Shown: positions 13,681 to 24,281 of the stretch, piece after piece
Numbering within the stretch: the stretch's first letter is position 1
How the letters are laid out: each line of letters starts with the position of its first letter
Assembly: GCA_024195265.1 (NCBI GenBank)
Contig: JAJLRJ010000002.1
Span: 21,350,570-21,414,569, forward strand
From: Dendrophyllia cribrosa
Taxonomy: Eukaryota > Cnidaria > Anthozoa > Scleractinia > Dendrophylliidae
Length of the DNA: 64,000 nucleotides
Direction of reading: 5' to 3'
Notes under the pieces: model-generated
Told to the model about the DNA's origin: nothing
The model's input: the letters and a program-made list of their open reading frames with translations, nothing else
The model's database searches: none
Translations under genes and position numbers: made by a program

Positions 13681-14073
13681 TTAATTATTTTTTATACTGT
13701 GAATAAAGGAAGTTGATAGTCTTCGCATTTTTCGTATATACGTTTAAAAGAATAACTTGTTTTTTTTCTAGTCAATTAATTTGTAGTATATCTGCTCGAT
13801 CCCATGATCATCTCTGTCGCCACTACATTCCTATCGACATTCATATCAGGGGTAGAAAACTGAATTGTTATGAAGTTTAATCTTTTGGTTGAAGTAAATT
13901 TTCTGTCGGTAACACTCTTCGTAAACATCATTTATCGCAGCACTCTGAAACGTTCGATTTGCTTACTTCGCCTTCTTGAATTATCAGCTCAGCCTTTCCA
14001 GGGACAATGTGTTCAGTAACGACAGAAGTTAAATTTGTTTTTTTCTTTTCCAACTTCTTTATATTCTCATTTT
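13681..14073 (-). other. decayed tail homologous to the C-terminus of CABIT copy 2
   Basis: Sequence at about 13780-13990, read on the minus strand, resembles the tail coding sequence of the second CABIT copy around 20800-21000 (for example the GATCATCTCTGTCGCC and TTGAAGTAAATTTTCTGTCG regions on the plus strand). It is no longer open in one frame. It is probably a remnant of a longer ancestral C-terminus or 3'UTR. Confidence 0.5.
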
Positions 14074-14815
14074 TCATTCTTTGTCGAGAAGTTGGAAATT
14101 GCTAGAACTACATGAAGAGGTCATTCCATCACTCACGGTTTCAAGTATAAACATCTGTGTTCCTTCAGTTGGGTCTTGTCCTTTTGCAGCGACCCGGTTT
14201 TCAATTATATCATTCAGCTGTTTCATGAGTTTTAAAAAGTGTTCAATGTCTTTAAAATCCATGCAATCCTCCTCACGACGAGCTGGGTTCCAAATATTGC
14301 TGTTATTGTTCCTCGGACGCGACGCCCCGCTGGCACCATTTTGTAGGCTTTTTTGCGCAGAACAGTTTGCGTTTTGGCTGCTTCTGTTATTGCTGCTAGA
14401 ATGCTTAGTCAGCATTTTCACTCCACCCTTGTTCTGGTTGTCTGTGTTCATCTCCAGCCGCGATTCTTTTTGTGAATATCCATGCGAACAATTAATCTCT
14501 TGGTACGGCTCATCGTCCTCATTGCTTCCCTCTTCAAGTTGTCTGTTCACTTGAAATTCTATGGAAGCTTCCAGACGTTGCATGTTTTCGTAAGGTGTTT
14601 TAGCTTTTGCGTTTTGTCCTTTCATGACTACATTGTCTTCCGTATCCATGCAGTCCTTTTCGCGACGAGCCGAGATCCAAATATTGCTGTTATCGCTTGT
14701 TGGACGCGACGCGCTGGTACCTTTTTGTGAGCTTGATTGCGCAGAACATTTTGTACTGTCACTGCTGCTAGAATCAGTCTCTGTAGACGGTGTTTTTACT
14801 CCTGCTTTCTCTTCT
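14074..14815 (-). pseudogene. frameshifted, duplicated tail of CABIT gene copy 1
   Basis: A minus frame (191 aa from the first Met at 14649, and open upstream to about 14810) continues the sequence of the 710-aa gene in another frame. It contains two diverged copies of one segment with the pattern N-S-N-I-W-x-x-A-R-R-E-x-D-C-M-D, about 480 bp apart, and its beginning repeats the tail of the upstream frame (the E-M-N-T and C-D-E-I motifs). The frame switch falls in the purine run GAGAAGAGAAGAGAAAG near 14806-14820, where slippage is likely. Either the protein once ran about 240 residues further, or the switch is a sequencing error or an unrecognised intron. No domain is recognised; it is rich in Ser, Asn and acidic residues. 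Confidence 0.6.
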
Positions 14816-16928
14816 CTTCTCTAGCTGTGTTCATTTCGAATCGAAATTCCCTTTGTGAAGATTCGTACGAATGCTTGATCTCGTCGCATGGTTTTACGTA
14901 TTCGCTGCTTTCCTCTTCAACTTGTTTGGCTCTTTCATTTTCCACACCAGCTACACTGAATCGCAACATGTCTGTGTCTTCGCAATCTGTTTGAAGTCGT
15001 TTTTGCTCTTCCGGTTTCTGGTTTTTCATGACTGGATTGTCTTCCATCTCATCTGCTTGATATATCACTTCTAGGTAGGAGTTTCTGTCGCCATCTTGTT
15101 TAAAAACGCGTCCATCGTCCTTTACCTCGGTGTACGCCCCATAGTAATTATCTTCAACCGTTTCCCAGTCTGATACATCAACTGCTAAGTAAGCCAGTCC
15201 TAAGTGATTCTCACTGAACAATTTTTTCTTGGGAGGCAATGCTGGTGGTAGTGTTCCACCTCGTGTAATGGGCCCTTCCTCGTCTTTGTTCTCGGCATTA
15301 TGCTGTTGTTCAGGGCAGGTCTTTTCGCAGTTCTTTGGAGGTAAAGGTGGAGGAATTTCTTTTTGTGACGTAGGGCTTTCCTCCTCTTCATTACCAATAG
15401 GCAGTGGTTGGAGGAATATAGGCCTCTGTGGGAGCTCAGGGCAAATCTCATCAACATCATCTTCAGTCAACGGGTTTCCCGGCCGCTGTGCAGAATCAGT
15501 GATATCGATTTCAATCATTTTTTCTCCTTGCCTCTGTGATACCATTTGAGAATCTTTAGACATCTCTTGAGACCCCACTTTTGCTACCAGCCGCTTTCTT
15601 GGCTTAGGCACAGGTCGAGAAGTTCCATTTAGTTTGGCGTCTTTGACTTTATTATCTCCTGTCAATGAAAACATTCTAATGATGGGTAAAGCAGGTGCCA
15701 CGGAATTTCTGTAAATGCCTTCATTTGATGTCTCTGAAGCAGCTAAACAGGCATTGAGTTCTTCTGGGCGTCCGCTATCTGTAAAAAGCCCAGACATCTT
15801 ACCAGTTTCGCAGCAGTTTTCGTAATCTCCGTCGTCTTCAAATTCACCAGAGATGGATAGACTTGATGCACGTTTGTTGGATGCTAATGGAAGCGTGACG
15901 CGCTTTGTGGAATCTTCAATGTTTTCATACAATTTCTTTTCTGATATTTTACCGTGCTTGGCTCTCAGGGTTCTTGGTAGTGGCAGTGGAGGTGTTTTCT
16001 GAAGCGACTGCAAACTGAAACGTCTGACAGGGCTTGCCGTGTAATAGAAGGAGCCTTTAACTACGTTGTTGAGCTGTTTTAAACTGGTCTCGTTTTTCTC
16101 AAGGGCCTTTCTGCATTCTTTTATATTCTTGCTGCTTTCCGCGGAGACTTTTAATCCGATGCTAACAGTAATGTCTAATGTTTTGGGAAACATATAAAGC
16201 GATAACTCGTTGACGAAGGAAGCTGCGAATGCCATTCCGACTTCGGTTTTGTGGGTGAGACGGATGTTTCCCAAATTCGCCAAGGACAGTGGAGTAACGC
16301 AGTCACTGGCTTGTGTTGACTGAGAAGTAAATCGAACACTTACGGGTAATTGATTCTGTGATAGAACTTCGTCTAAGAAGTAGTCCTTAAAGTCCAACAG
16401 CGGCAGAAACTTTCCTGTTAGATGCAAAGGGAGCAAAACAACTCTAGGATCATCTTCATCAACAACTTGGCATTTTAAATAGTCCACAGGAACGCTTCTT
16501 TGATCACTCAACAATCTAAGCTTACTTCCTGAAACGATTCCAACCGTGGAAATGTCTTCAAGAACGAGGATGCACGGAGATTGAGCGGTGAGAAGTTCCT
16601 GTACCGTGCTGTAAATGTGGCATTCAAGCGGGAGAAGGTAAACTTTAAAGTTCGAATTTTGTTGCATGCAAATCTCTTGACAAAATTCGTCAAGTGCCAT
16701 GATTACTTTCTGCCTCTCCACTTTGTAGACAACAAAGATCTGGTCGGCGTCCAAAGTATCGTCATCGTTAGTACCACAAAATCCATCTATAGTCTTGAAT
16801 GTCCTGGGAAAATTAAATTCATAGTGATCCAGAAATGCTAGAAATGTCTCACAACCGACTGAGACATTCCCGGTTTCTCGTGAGATTTCCATGCTGTAAC
16901 AACAAGTTTGCAAGTGTAATACTTGCAA
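14796..16928 (-). CDS. CABIT-domain adaptor protein, copy 1 (THEMIS/GAREM-like)
   Basis: A single open frame of 710 codons. The likely start is Met13 (base 16892), because the first 12 residues have no counterpart in copy 2. Residues about 13-262 resemble a CABIT domain (all-beta, named for a conserved cysteine; here L-P-L-E-C near residue 100), with a core related to the other CABIT genes in the window. The rest is disordered, with SH3-ligand motifs (T-P-P-L-P-L-P-R at 312, P-V-P-K-P-R-K-R at 439, P-P-P-L-P-P-K at 526, P-A-L-P-P-K-K at 562) and tyrosine motifs Y-E-N-I at 334 and Y-E-N-C at 369, which fit the GRB2 SH2 consensus YxN. Family knowledge: THEMIS and GAREM bind GRB2 and tune tyrosine kinase/ERK signalling in the cytoplasm. 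No SAM domain is seen. The stop lies just after a purine-rich frameshift site, and homologous tail follows in another frame. No intron is evident. Confidence 0.85.
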   Translation of the reverse strand: MQVLHLQTCCYSMEISRETGNVSVGCETFLAFLDHYEFNFPRTFKTIDGFCGTNDDDTLDADQIFVVYKVERQKVIMALDEFCQEICMQQNSNFKVYLLPLECHIYSTVQELLTAQSPCILVLEDISTVGIVSGSKLRLLSDQRSVPVDYLKCQVVDEDDPRVVLLPLHLTGKFLPLLDFKDYFLDEVLSQNQLPVSVRFTSQSTQASDCVTPLSLANLGNIRLTHKTEVGMAFAASFVNELSLYMFPKTLDITVSIGLKVSAESSKNIKECRKALEKNETSLKQLNNVVKGSFYYTASPVRRFSLQSLQKTPPLPLPRTLRAKHGKISEKKLYENIEDSTKRVTLPLASNKRASSLSISGEFEDDGDYENCCETGKMSGLFTDSGRPEELNACLAASETSNEGIYRNSVAPALPIIRMFSLTGDNKVKDAKLNGTSRPVPKPRKRLVAKVGSQEMSKDSQMVSQRQGEKMIEIDITDSAQRPGNPLTEDDVDEICPELPQRPIFLQPLPIGNEEEESPTSQKEIPPPLPPKNCEKTCPEQQHNAENKDEEGPITRGGTLPPALPPKKKLFSENHLGLAYLAVDVSDWETVEDNYYGAYTEVKDDGRVFKQDGDRNSYLEVIYQADEMEDNPVMKNQKPEEQKRLQTDCEDTDMLRFSVAGVENERAKQVEEESSEYVKPCDEIKHSYESSQREFRFEMNTAREEKRKQE

Positions 16929-17040
16929 GCTTGCTTGGCAAGTATAATCTGTGATTCAGCGAGCCACCGTGGAATAGGATATACATTACAATACAATGCA
17001 ATGCAATAAAGTTTATCAGGTTTCCAAACAGGATATTCAT

Positions 17041-17204
17041 ACCTATTTATATTTATAATTTGGGTTGAACCGAAGGGTCACGCCCATGGCGCCCACACCC
17101 GAAACTGAAACAAATCATACATGTAGATGCCAATCTCCAATCTCTTGATCTGTGGATGCTGTTTGTTTAGATTGCATTCAATTTTATTTGTTTTGCGATA
17201 TTTT
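17041..17204. other. upstream region of CABIT copy 1
   Basis: No core promoter motif can be assigned with confidence. A small palindromic stretch (ACTTGCAAGCTTGCTTGGCAAGT, about 16919-16941) lies at or just upstream of the start codon. Confidence 0.35.
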
Positions 17205-17540
17205 TCAAGTTCTTTTAACCGGTTGCTAAAATCTAAAATGATTACCGTTAGAATTACGGCGGTACCTTCTATGGCCGAAAAAATATTACAGAATATTATA
17301 TTGTTGTTTTAGAATCATGGGTACCCGGCTTAGGGGTAAAAATGCATTTGAGCCGCACCCATTAAACGAGATTCTGGTACTTTTTGGGATGTTTTTCGAA
17401 AATTACCGGAAGCATCACCGTCATTTTTCAGTATATGAGAGTCTTCTACATCCTTCCTTTCGTTTCGGAAGGATAATTTTTCCTTCTAAATCAAATATTT
17501 TAGTACTAGTAGCAATCATAAGCGTAATCAACATTTAGTA
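17205..17540. repeat. degenerate poly(G)-family repeat, copy B
   Basis: It shares GCTAAAATCTAAAATGA and CGGTACCTT with 56065-56135, and CATTTGAGCC, GGTACTTTTTGGG and TTTTTCGAAAATT with 59400-59465. It is therefore a relic of the same family as the poly(G/C)-bounded elements, without a surviving G run. Confidence 0.65.
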
Positions 17541-17624
17541 CTTAACAGACTGTAGTACAACCTTTGGCTTCCATAAATCTGTCTAAAAGCATACTAATAT
17601 AAAACAAATATTAAACCCTCCACT

Positions 17625-17893
17625 TTATTTTATTTTATTTATTTTATTTATATATGTCTAGTTAGCACTTAGTATATATTTTTCCTTACAATGTAAATTT
17701 ATCTAAGCTTTCAATGTACCGAGTTAACTTTTACTTTAAATTAGCTTCCTATTTTTCTTTTTGTATGCCTTTACTATTTGATCCTTGTTTAAAGGAAGCT
17801 TAAATGTAATGGAATGATTCTGTATTTGTGATTGATGTGCTGAGCTGTTTGAATGTTGAATAAAGTATGTTAATCTCAAAAAAAAAAAAATTC
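17625..17893 (+). mobile_element. retroposed 3' end with poly(A)
   Basis: A segment ending TTGAATAAAGTATG and then a 13-A run (17880-17892), with a (TTTA)n-like start. The flanking sequence is a local duplicate of 18774-18980, which lacks this segment, so it inserted after that duplication. It looks like a 5'-truncated LINE/SINE tail or a retroposed 3'UTR. Family unknown. Confidence 0.5.
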
Positions 17894-19440
17894 TAAATAC
17901 GAATAACATCGAATTTCATTGGTAAAATAACCGTGCACATTAACTTGCATTGGCGTGAGAATATAACACCGATTAAACACAAGCACCCTAAATAGCTTTA
18001 AGCAGTCAGCCATGCCAGTAATAAGATCTCTAAAAAGGAACTTACATAGGCTCTAACCGCAAACCGATCCGCCCAGAGTGCAGACGTCTACATAACCCCG
18101 TTTCGAATCGTCTACGATTTCCTGTTTTTATAACGCATACCAGTTTACACATAACAGTGCTTTCAAGTACAAAGTACCGGTCCGAGCCCCCCTCCCCTCC
18201 CCCCTCCACCTCCAGCTTAAAAGCCAACCGGGTTTCATAGGCCGATCGGTTTGGTAACAAAACATTATTCTGGTTATACCCCCTTTTATATATAAGCACA
18301 TCACAGTTCCCTATCACCAATTATTTACAAAACGTGACACCAAATTAGCAAAGAAAACTCTACATTATATTAACTTGTATCAGCCCAGGACTTATAAGCA
18401 GCATTTTACAGTAGTCTAACCACCCGGGAAAGGGGGGGGGGGGGGGGGGGATACTCTTCTATGTTATGCTATAAAGGCTTATAAAGGCTTGTGCGACCCC
18501 AATGGACATCCATTTTTTACTGTTTTAGTCTGAAAGAGAAAACATCTACAATTCGACAATTTTGGTGTGAAAATGCATCGTATTTTTCGTTTTTGCCTAA
18601 AAATAGGCATTCTGATAGATGTTTGCCATTTTCCTTGCAAAAATGATGGGGAATACCCCTCTGTCTCGGATCTAGTTATAATTGTCGTGATCTTTGTTAT
18701 AAGCAGACACGATTACCGGCTGCCTAATTGTGTGGTTTTAAGATAATATTTTCATTATTGGGGTGTACATGCCTCTTCTACATCCTTCCTATCGTTTCGG
18801 AAGGAGTTTTCTTTCTAAGTCAACAATCGCACTCAACATTCAGTATTTAACAGACTGTAGTATATACAGCCTTAAGCTTCCATACATCGAATTTCATCGG
18901 TAAAATAATACACATTGCAATTTGCATTTGCGTGAGAATCTAAAAGCGATTCACAACACAAGCACTGGAATATTTAGTATATATATCCTGCCTGTATTCT
19001 CCTATTTCCTTGGCATCACGCTAAAGAAGGACGTCTGGTTAGAGTCGTGTTCACGTATCCTGTTGTCTCTTGAGATTAAAAACTAGAGTTTTCTTAAGTA
19101 AAATGAAGCCTCAAACTTTTGTAGCATCACAAAATTTAGCGCCTTTTGTTTTCGGATAAAAATTGTCGTTTTGGTTACGAAATAAGGGCAAATATAAATT
19201 TTTCCTAGTCAGCTCACAGAACTTTCTTTTATTTTTATCATTCTCATAGCATGATTCATGGTAATTGGGTTCACGTAATTGTTGTTACGTCAACTGTATT
19301 TACACACCATATCAAATACTGTAGAAGTTGATGATGAGCCGAGAATTTGACGATTTGGGTCTGAAAATGAGTTTATGTTACCTTCTAGTCTGAAAAATTT
19401 ACGATTTAAAATGGGAATATTTTAATAGTTAGGTCTGAAA
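17894..19440. other. spacer with local duplication and poly(G) repeat copy C
   Basis: Sequence around 17440-17560 plus 17905-18000 recurs at 18774-18980 (CTACATCCTTCCT, CGTTTCGGAAGGA, TAACAGACTGTAGTA, ATCGAATTTCAT). A 19-G run at 18432-18450 preceded by CACCCGGG marks another poly(G)-type repeat, extending to about 18660. No gene is supported; short frames at 18042-18320 and 19406-19597 have no features. Confidence 0.5.
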
Positions 19441-19479
19441 ATGTGTAAGGGGTTGGGCTGCCCACAGGGCCCCACATTC

Positions 19480-19960
19480 GCAGACTATTAAACATGGTAT
19501 TGCGTGTTAGTAGACAAAATTTATTTTTTATTCCTTTAAAAGGAATACACTGTGTTGTTTCCATTGCCAAACATGGAAACAATCCCCGAAAGGTCAAAGT
19601 GAGACAAAACGTACAATCTTTATAGCAGTCTTTATTAAAAACGAAGACACAACATACTTCGTGCGTCTTTATAAGAAGACAAAAAATTAAAAAAAAAAAA
19701 CTGAAAAACTTAGTTAAAAACTTATATTACATGTATACACAGTATTCAAAATATATTAAATATAGATAATTAAGTATACTTCTGGCAAAATCAAGCTACT
19801 TAAATTTAAGGCATCTATTTACTAGAACGCACATGAATCTCCCAGTTTCGGCGCTCTAGAGAGTATGAACTCGTGCCCTCGATGTCTTTCAACAGTTTGG
19901 AAGACTGAATTTCACTTTTAGAATATCCGCAATTTTGTCCCAATGACAAGTCCCCCATAA
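19480..19960. repeat. 3' flank of CABIT copy 2 (duplicate of 12350-13680)
   Basis: Matches the flank of copy 1 without the poly(G) element and with most of the LINE tail missing. It supplies the empty-site comparison for the 12717-13163 insertion. Confidence 0.7.
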
Positions 19961-20701
19961 TTAGCTATTAGTCTTCGCAGTGCCACGTTTATTATAATAT
20001 ATTATAATAAGATTTAATTAAAAAAGCAGCTAAAGCAATAGACGGATATGTTCAGACAACTCGTGGTTTTAAAAATTCAAAATATCGAATTGATTAAAAC
20101 AAAATTTTTAATTTTCTCAACTATAACAGGAAGTGCTACAAAGGCTTAGTCAGTTGTTCAATTGCGGAACGTTCTCCGCGCTGATTCTTTGCTTTCGATC
20201 GGTGGCCAATTTTGGAATCTAATATTTTAGAATCTCTATAATCGAAAGGCACAGAATCAGTGTGGCATTCTTTGGTATATACGTTTTCTAAGAATAACTT
20301 GTATCACATACACTATAATGGCGATTTCAAAACTAACGAATAGTTTCAAATGAACGTTTACCCACGCATAACTTAATTTGGAATGCGCGTGAAGAAATTT
20401 TAAAACGATTTTCATTCTTGTATAAATGTCATTGTTTTTAAAAACTGAATTGACTTTACTAGGCAGACTAAAATAAAATTAATGATAAAAGTGAGTTTCG
20501 AATACATTACTCAAACTTGGTATTATCCTACTTCGTAAATGCAACCGTTTTATCGAAAGAGAGTTTAAAGTTAGAACCTCACTGCATAACCTGAGGTTTG
20601 TTAAAGAATGTCATACCAGATCGTCTGTGGTGTTGTCTGTCCAGGGCTTTAGTGTCCATGCAAATACTTTTGTAAAGTATGCATGTGAGTGAGGATGGCG
20701 G
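19961..20701. other. AT-rich spacer, nothing recognised
   Basis: No open frame of note and no clear repeat. It lies immediately downstream of CABIT copy 2 and may contain its 3'UTR. Confidence 0.4.
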
Positions 20702-22540
20702 TCAAACCGCGATGGCTCGAGAACACTGGTTTCGTGCCCCGATGTCGCCCAACGCACGACTTTTTTTTATCTCGACCGTGTTGTAGTAAGTCGGCTCGAT
20801 GCTATCATCATCTCTGCCATCGCTACTTTGTTCTTTAATCTCGACAATGTTGTAGTTAGTCGGCACGATGTCATCATCATCTCTGTCGCTACTTTGTTCT
20901 TTCTCATCGACGTTCATTATCACGTAGTAAGCTGAATTGTTTTCAAGTTTAATCTCTTGGTTGACGTATGTCCTGTCGTAGCACTCTACATATTCGTCAC
21001 CATCTGCGAAAGGATGGCGGTCAAACTCCGCTGGTTCCAGCACACTGGTTTCATGCCCCGATGTCGCACAACGCACGGCCGCTGGGCCTTGCGCGGACAC
21101 AAATCTCCGTCGTTTCTGACAATGGTCACCTGCATGACAAATCACTTCTAAGAAGGAGTTTCTGTCGTCATCTTGTTTAAAAACGCGTCCTTCATCCTTT
21201 ACCTCTGAGTACTCTCCATAGTAATTATCTTCAACCTTTTTCCAGTCTGATACATCAACTACTAAGTAAGCCAGTCCTAAGTGATTCTCACTGAACAATT
21301 TTTTCTTGCGAGGCACTGCTGTTGGTGGTGTTCCACCACGTGTGATGGGCCCTTCCTCGTGTTTGTTCTCGGCATTATGCTGTTGTTCAAGGTACGTCTT
21401 TTCGTAGTTCTTTGGAGGCCAAGCTGGAGGGTTGTCTTCTTGTGACGTAGGGTTTTCCTCCTCTTCATTTCCAATGAAAAGTGCCGATGGTGGTGTTTCA
21501 CCTCGTGTAATGGGCTCTAAATGTAAATCGTTCTCATTATGCTGTTGTTCAGGACAAGTTTTTTTGCCGTTCTTTGGAGGCAAAGGTGGAGGACTTTCGT
21601 CTTGTGAAGTAAGGCTTTCCTCCTTTTCATTGCCAATGGACAGTGGGAATAGATCTGGGTAAGTTTCATCTACATGACCTTTCGATAAACTTCTAGGCCT
21701 ATGTGTAGACTCAGAATGTTCAGCAACATATCCCCCTTGCCACTGTGTTTGAACCATTTGAGAATCTTTAGATATCTCTTGAGACCCCACTTTTGCTACC
21801 AGCCGCTTTCTTGGCTTGGGCACAGGTCGATAAGTTCCATTTGGTTTCGCTTCTTTGACTTTATTCTCTCCCGTCAATGATAACATTTTATTGAGGGGTA
21901 AATCAGGTGCCTCGGAATTTCTGTAAATGCCTTCATTTGAAATCTTTGAAGCAGCTAAACAGGCATTGACTTCTTCTGGGCGTCCTCTACTTGTAAAAAG
22001 CATAGACATCTTACCCGTTTCGCAGTTTTCGTAATCTCCGTCGTCTTCAAATTCACCAGAGATGGATAGATTTGGTGCACATTGTTGACGTTTATTGGAT
22101 GCTAATGGAATCGTGACGCGCTTTGTGGGCTCTTCAATGTTTTCATACAATTTCTCGTCTGGTATTTTGCCGTTTTTGGCTCTCAGGGTCCTTGGTAGTG
22201 GTATTGGAGGTGTTTTCTGAAGCGATTGCAAACTGAAACGTCTGACAGGGCTTGCCGTGAAATAGAACGAACCTTTAACTACGTGGTCGAGTCGTTTGAA
22301 GCTGGTCTCGCTTTTCTCAAGAGCCTTCCTGCATTCTTTGATATTCTTGCTGGTTTCCACCGAGACTTTAAATCCGTTGCTAACTGTGATGTCTAATGTT
22401 TTGGGAAACATGTATAGTGATAACTTGTAAGTATCGACCGAAGCTGCGAATGCCATTGCGACTTCGCTTTTGTCTGTTTTGTGCGTGAGACGGATGTTTC
22501 CTAATTTCGTCAAGTACCGTGCAGTAACGTGGTCGCTGGC

Positions 22541-23210
22541 ACAGGGAGCAGAGGAGCCAAATTTGACCTAATACGCGTTCGATCTTTGTGCTTTATACGC
22601 GCGCTGTGTCTTGTGTTATTCGATCTGTTTTCGAGTTTTTGCCCCAGCGGGACCCCAAGCGTAATCGGCGCTTTCCGGAAAGCGTGTTATAGCTTTCCGA
22701 GCGAGGCACGAAGTGCCGAGAAGAAAAAGAGACAAGGGAAGAAACATAGTACCACGTGATTCGTTGGATGTGGACCGCAACATACTGATGACGGAAGTAA
22801 AAACTCCGAAATAGAAAGTGACACGCCGTCAATAAAACGGAAGTTACGCCAACTGTTACTAATTAAAAATTCAAAACAACACGACAGCTGATCAGAGCGG
22901 ATGGAGATTTAAAATGAAACGCGTTGCGAATGAGGAAAATCTTTTAATGTGGTCTAGTGAAGCTTATTCCATGCGAAGAAACTCAGAACGTATAAAGTGC
23001 TAGTCACAGATAATATTTTCTTAAGTATCAACGCAAAGAAGTGGCCCTGAATTCATCTATAGCTTAGCCAAAACAATCGTCAATCAGCTTGACATTAAAA
23101 GCTTTGACGGACCACAAGAGCATGGACCACAAGAGGCGTGAAAACTTCTCACCTTGCATCAGACATGCCTTGATTCCACAAGGATTCGAATTCCACCACG
23201 TCCTTACATT

Positions 23211-23245
<35 letters not shown>

Positions 23246-23850
23246 TATATTATAATCTGTTATATTATAATATGTTTCCTTTGCAGACCTTTACAATATT
23301 CACATTATTCACAATATTCACCTAGCGGACAAAAACAATCACCGAATGGCACTGATCGAAGATATTCCGGAAAAGATGGCATGTTTTCGTGGAAAACAGA
23401 TGAATAAACTCATGCCAAAGGCTTCCGGTCATGCGCACACCTCTCGTACGACGTATTTTCGTCACCAGTATGTTGCGGTCCACATCCTACGAAAGTCAAC
23501 TTTGAACGCCATAATTAAAGAGCGATCACCGAAAGGAGTGTTTAATGGATCTCTTCATCGAAATTGTTAAAAAGCTGTCCAGAGACTGTTCATATAAAGC
23601 TATATGCCGAAAATCACAACTTTTCATTGAATCAAAAGCGAGTAATCGGGGATAAAAAATTAGGCTCAAATCTGTGTCCTCCCTTGTCTCTCTTCTTGCT
23701 GCGTAACGATTTTGTGGCGCCAACAGTCAGCAGTCTGCGGTTACCCAACGGAAAGCTCCGATTACGCTTGGGGTCCCGCTGGGGCGAAAAACAGACTCGT
23801 AGATCGAACGCGTAAAGGTCAAATTCAAATTTGTCTCCTCTGCTCCCTGT
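22541..23850. mobile_element. 1.3-kb Mutator-like non-autonomous transposon
   Basis: Starts ACAGGGAGCAGAGGAG and ends CTCCTCTGCTCCCTGT, flanked by the 9-bp direct repeat GTCGCTGGC (22532-22540 and 23851-23859). Sub-terminal inverted similarity extends inward (GGGACCCCAAGCGTAATC and its complement; GGACCGCAACATACTGATGACG and its complement). A 9-bp duplication fits Mutator-like elements. No transposase frame. Contains a (TTTA)n run. It interrupts the CABIT domain of copy 2. Confidence 0.85.
23206..23246. repeat. (TTTA)n microsatellite
   Basis: About ten perfect TTTA repeats inside the Mutator-like element. Confidence 0.9.
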
Positions 23851-24281
23851 GTCGCTGGCTTTTGTTGACTCGGAAACAAATCTAACATTTATGGGTAATT
23901 GATTTTGCGATAGAACTTCGTCTAGGAAGTAGTCCTTACAGTCCAACAGCGGCAGAAACTTTCCTGTTAGATGGAAAGGGTGCAAAACATCTCTAGGACC
24001 ATCTCGATCAACAACTTGGCATTTTAGATAGTTTGGAATGCTTCTTTGATCACTCAACAGTTTAAGCCTACTTCCTGATACGATTCCAGCCGAAGATATG
24101 TCTTCAAGAACGAGGATGCACGGAGATTGAGCGGTAAGAAGTTCCTGTACCGTGCTATAAATGTGGCATTCAAGCGGGAGAAGGTAAACTTTAAAGTTTG
24201 AATTTTGCTGTACACAAATCTGTTGACAAAATTCGTCAAGTGCTTTGATTACTTTCTGCCTCACCACTTTATAGAAAACAA

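Noticed and set aside
14081..16841. Several plus-strand frames over the CABIT copy 1 gene
   Set aside because: They are antisense shadows of the minus-strand coding sequence and share none of its domain signals.
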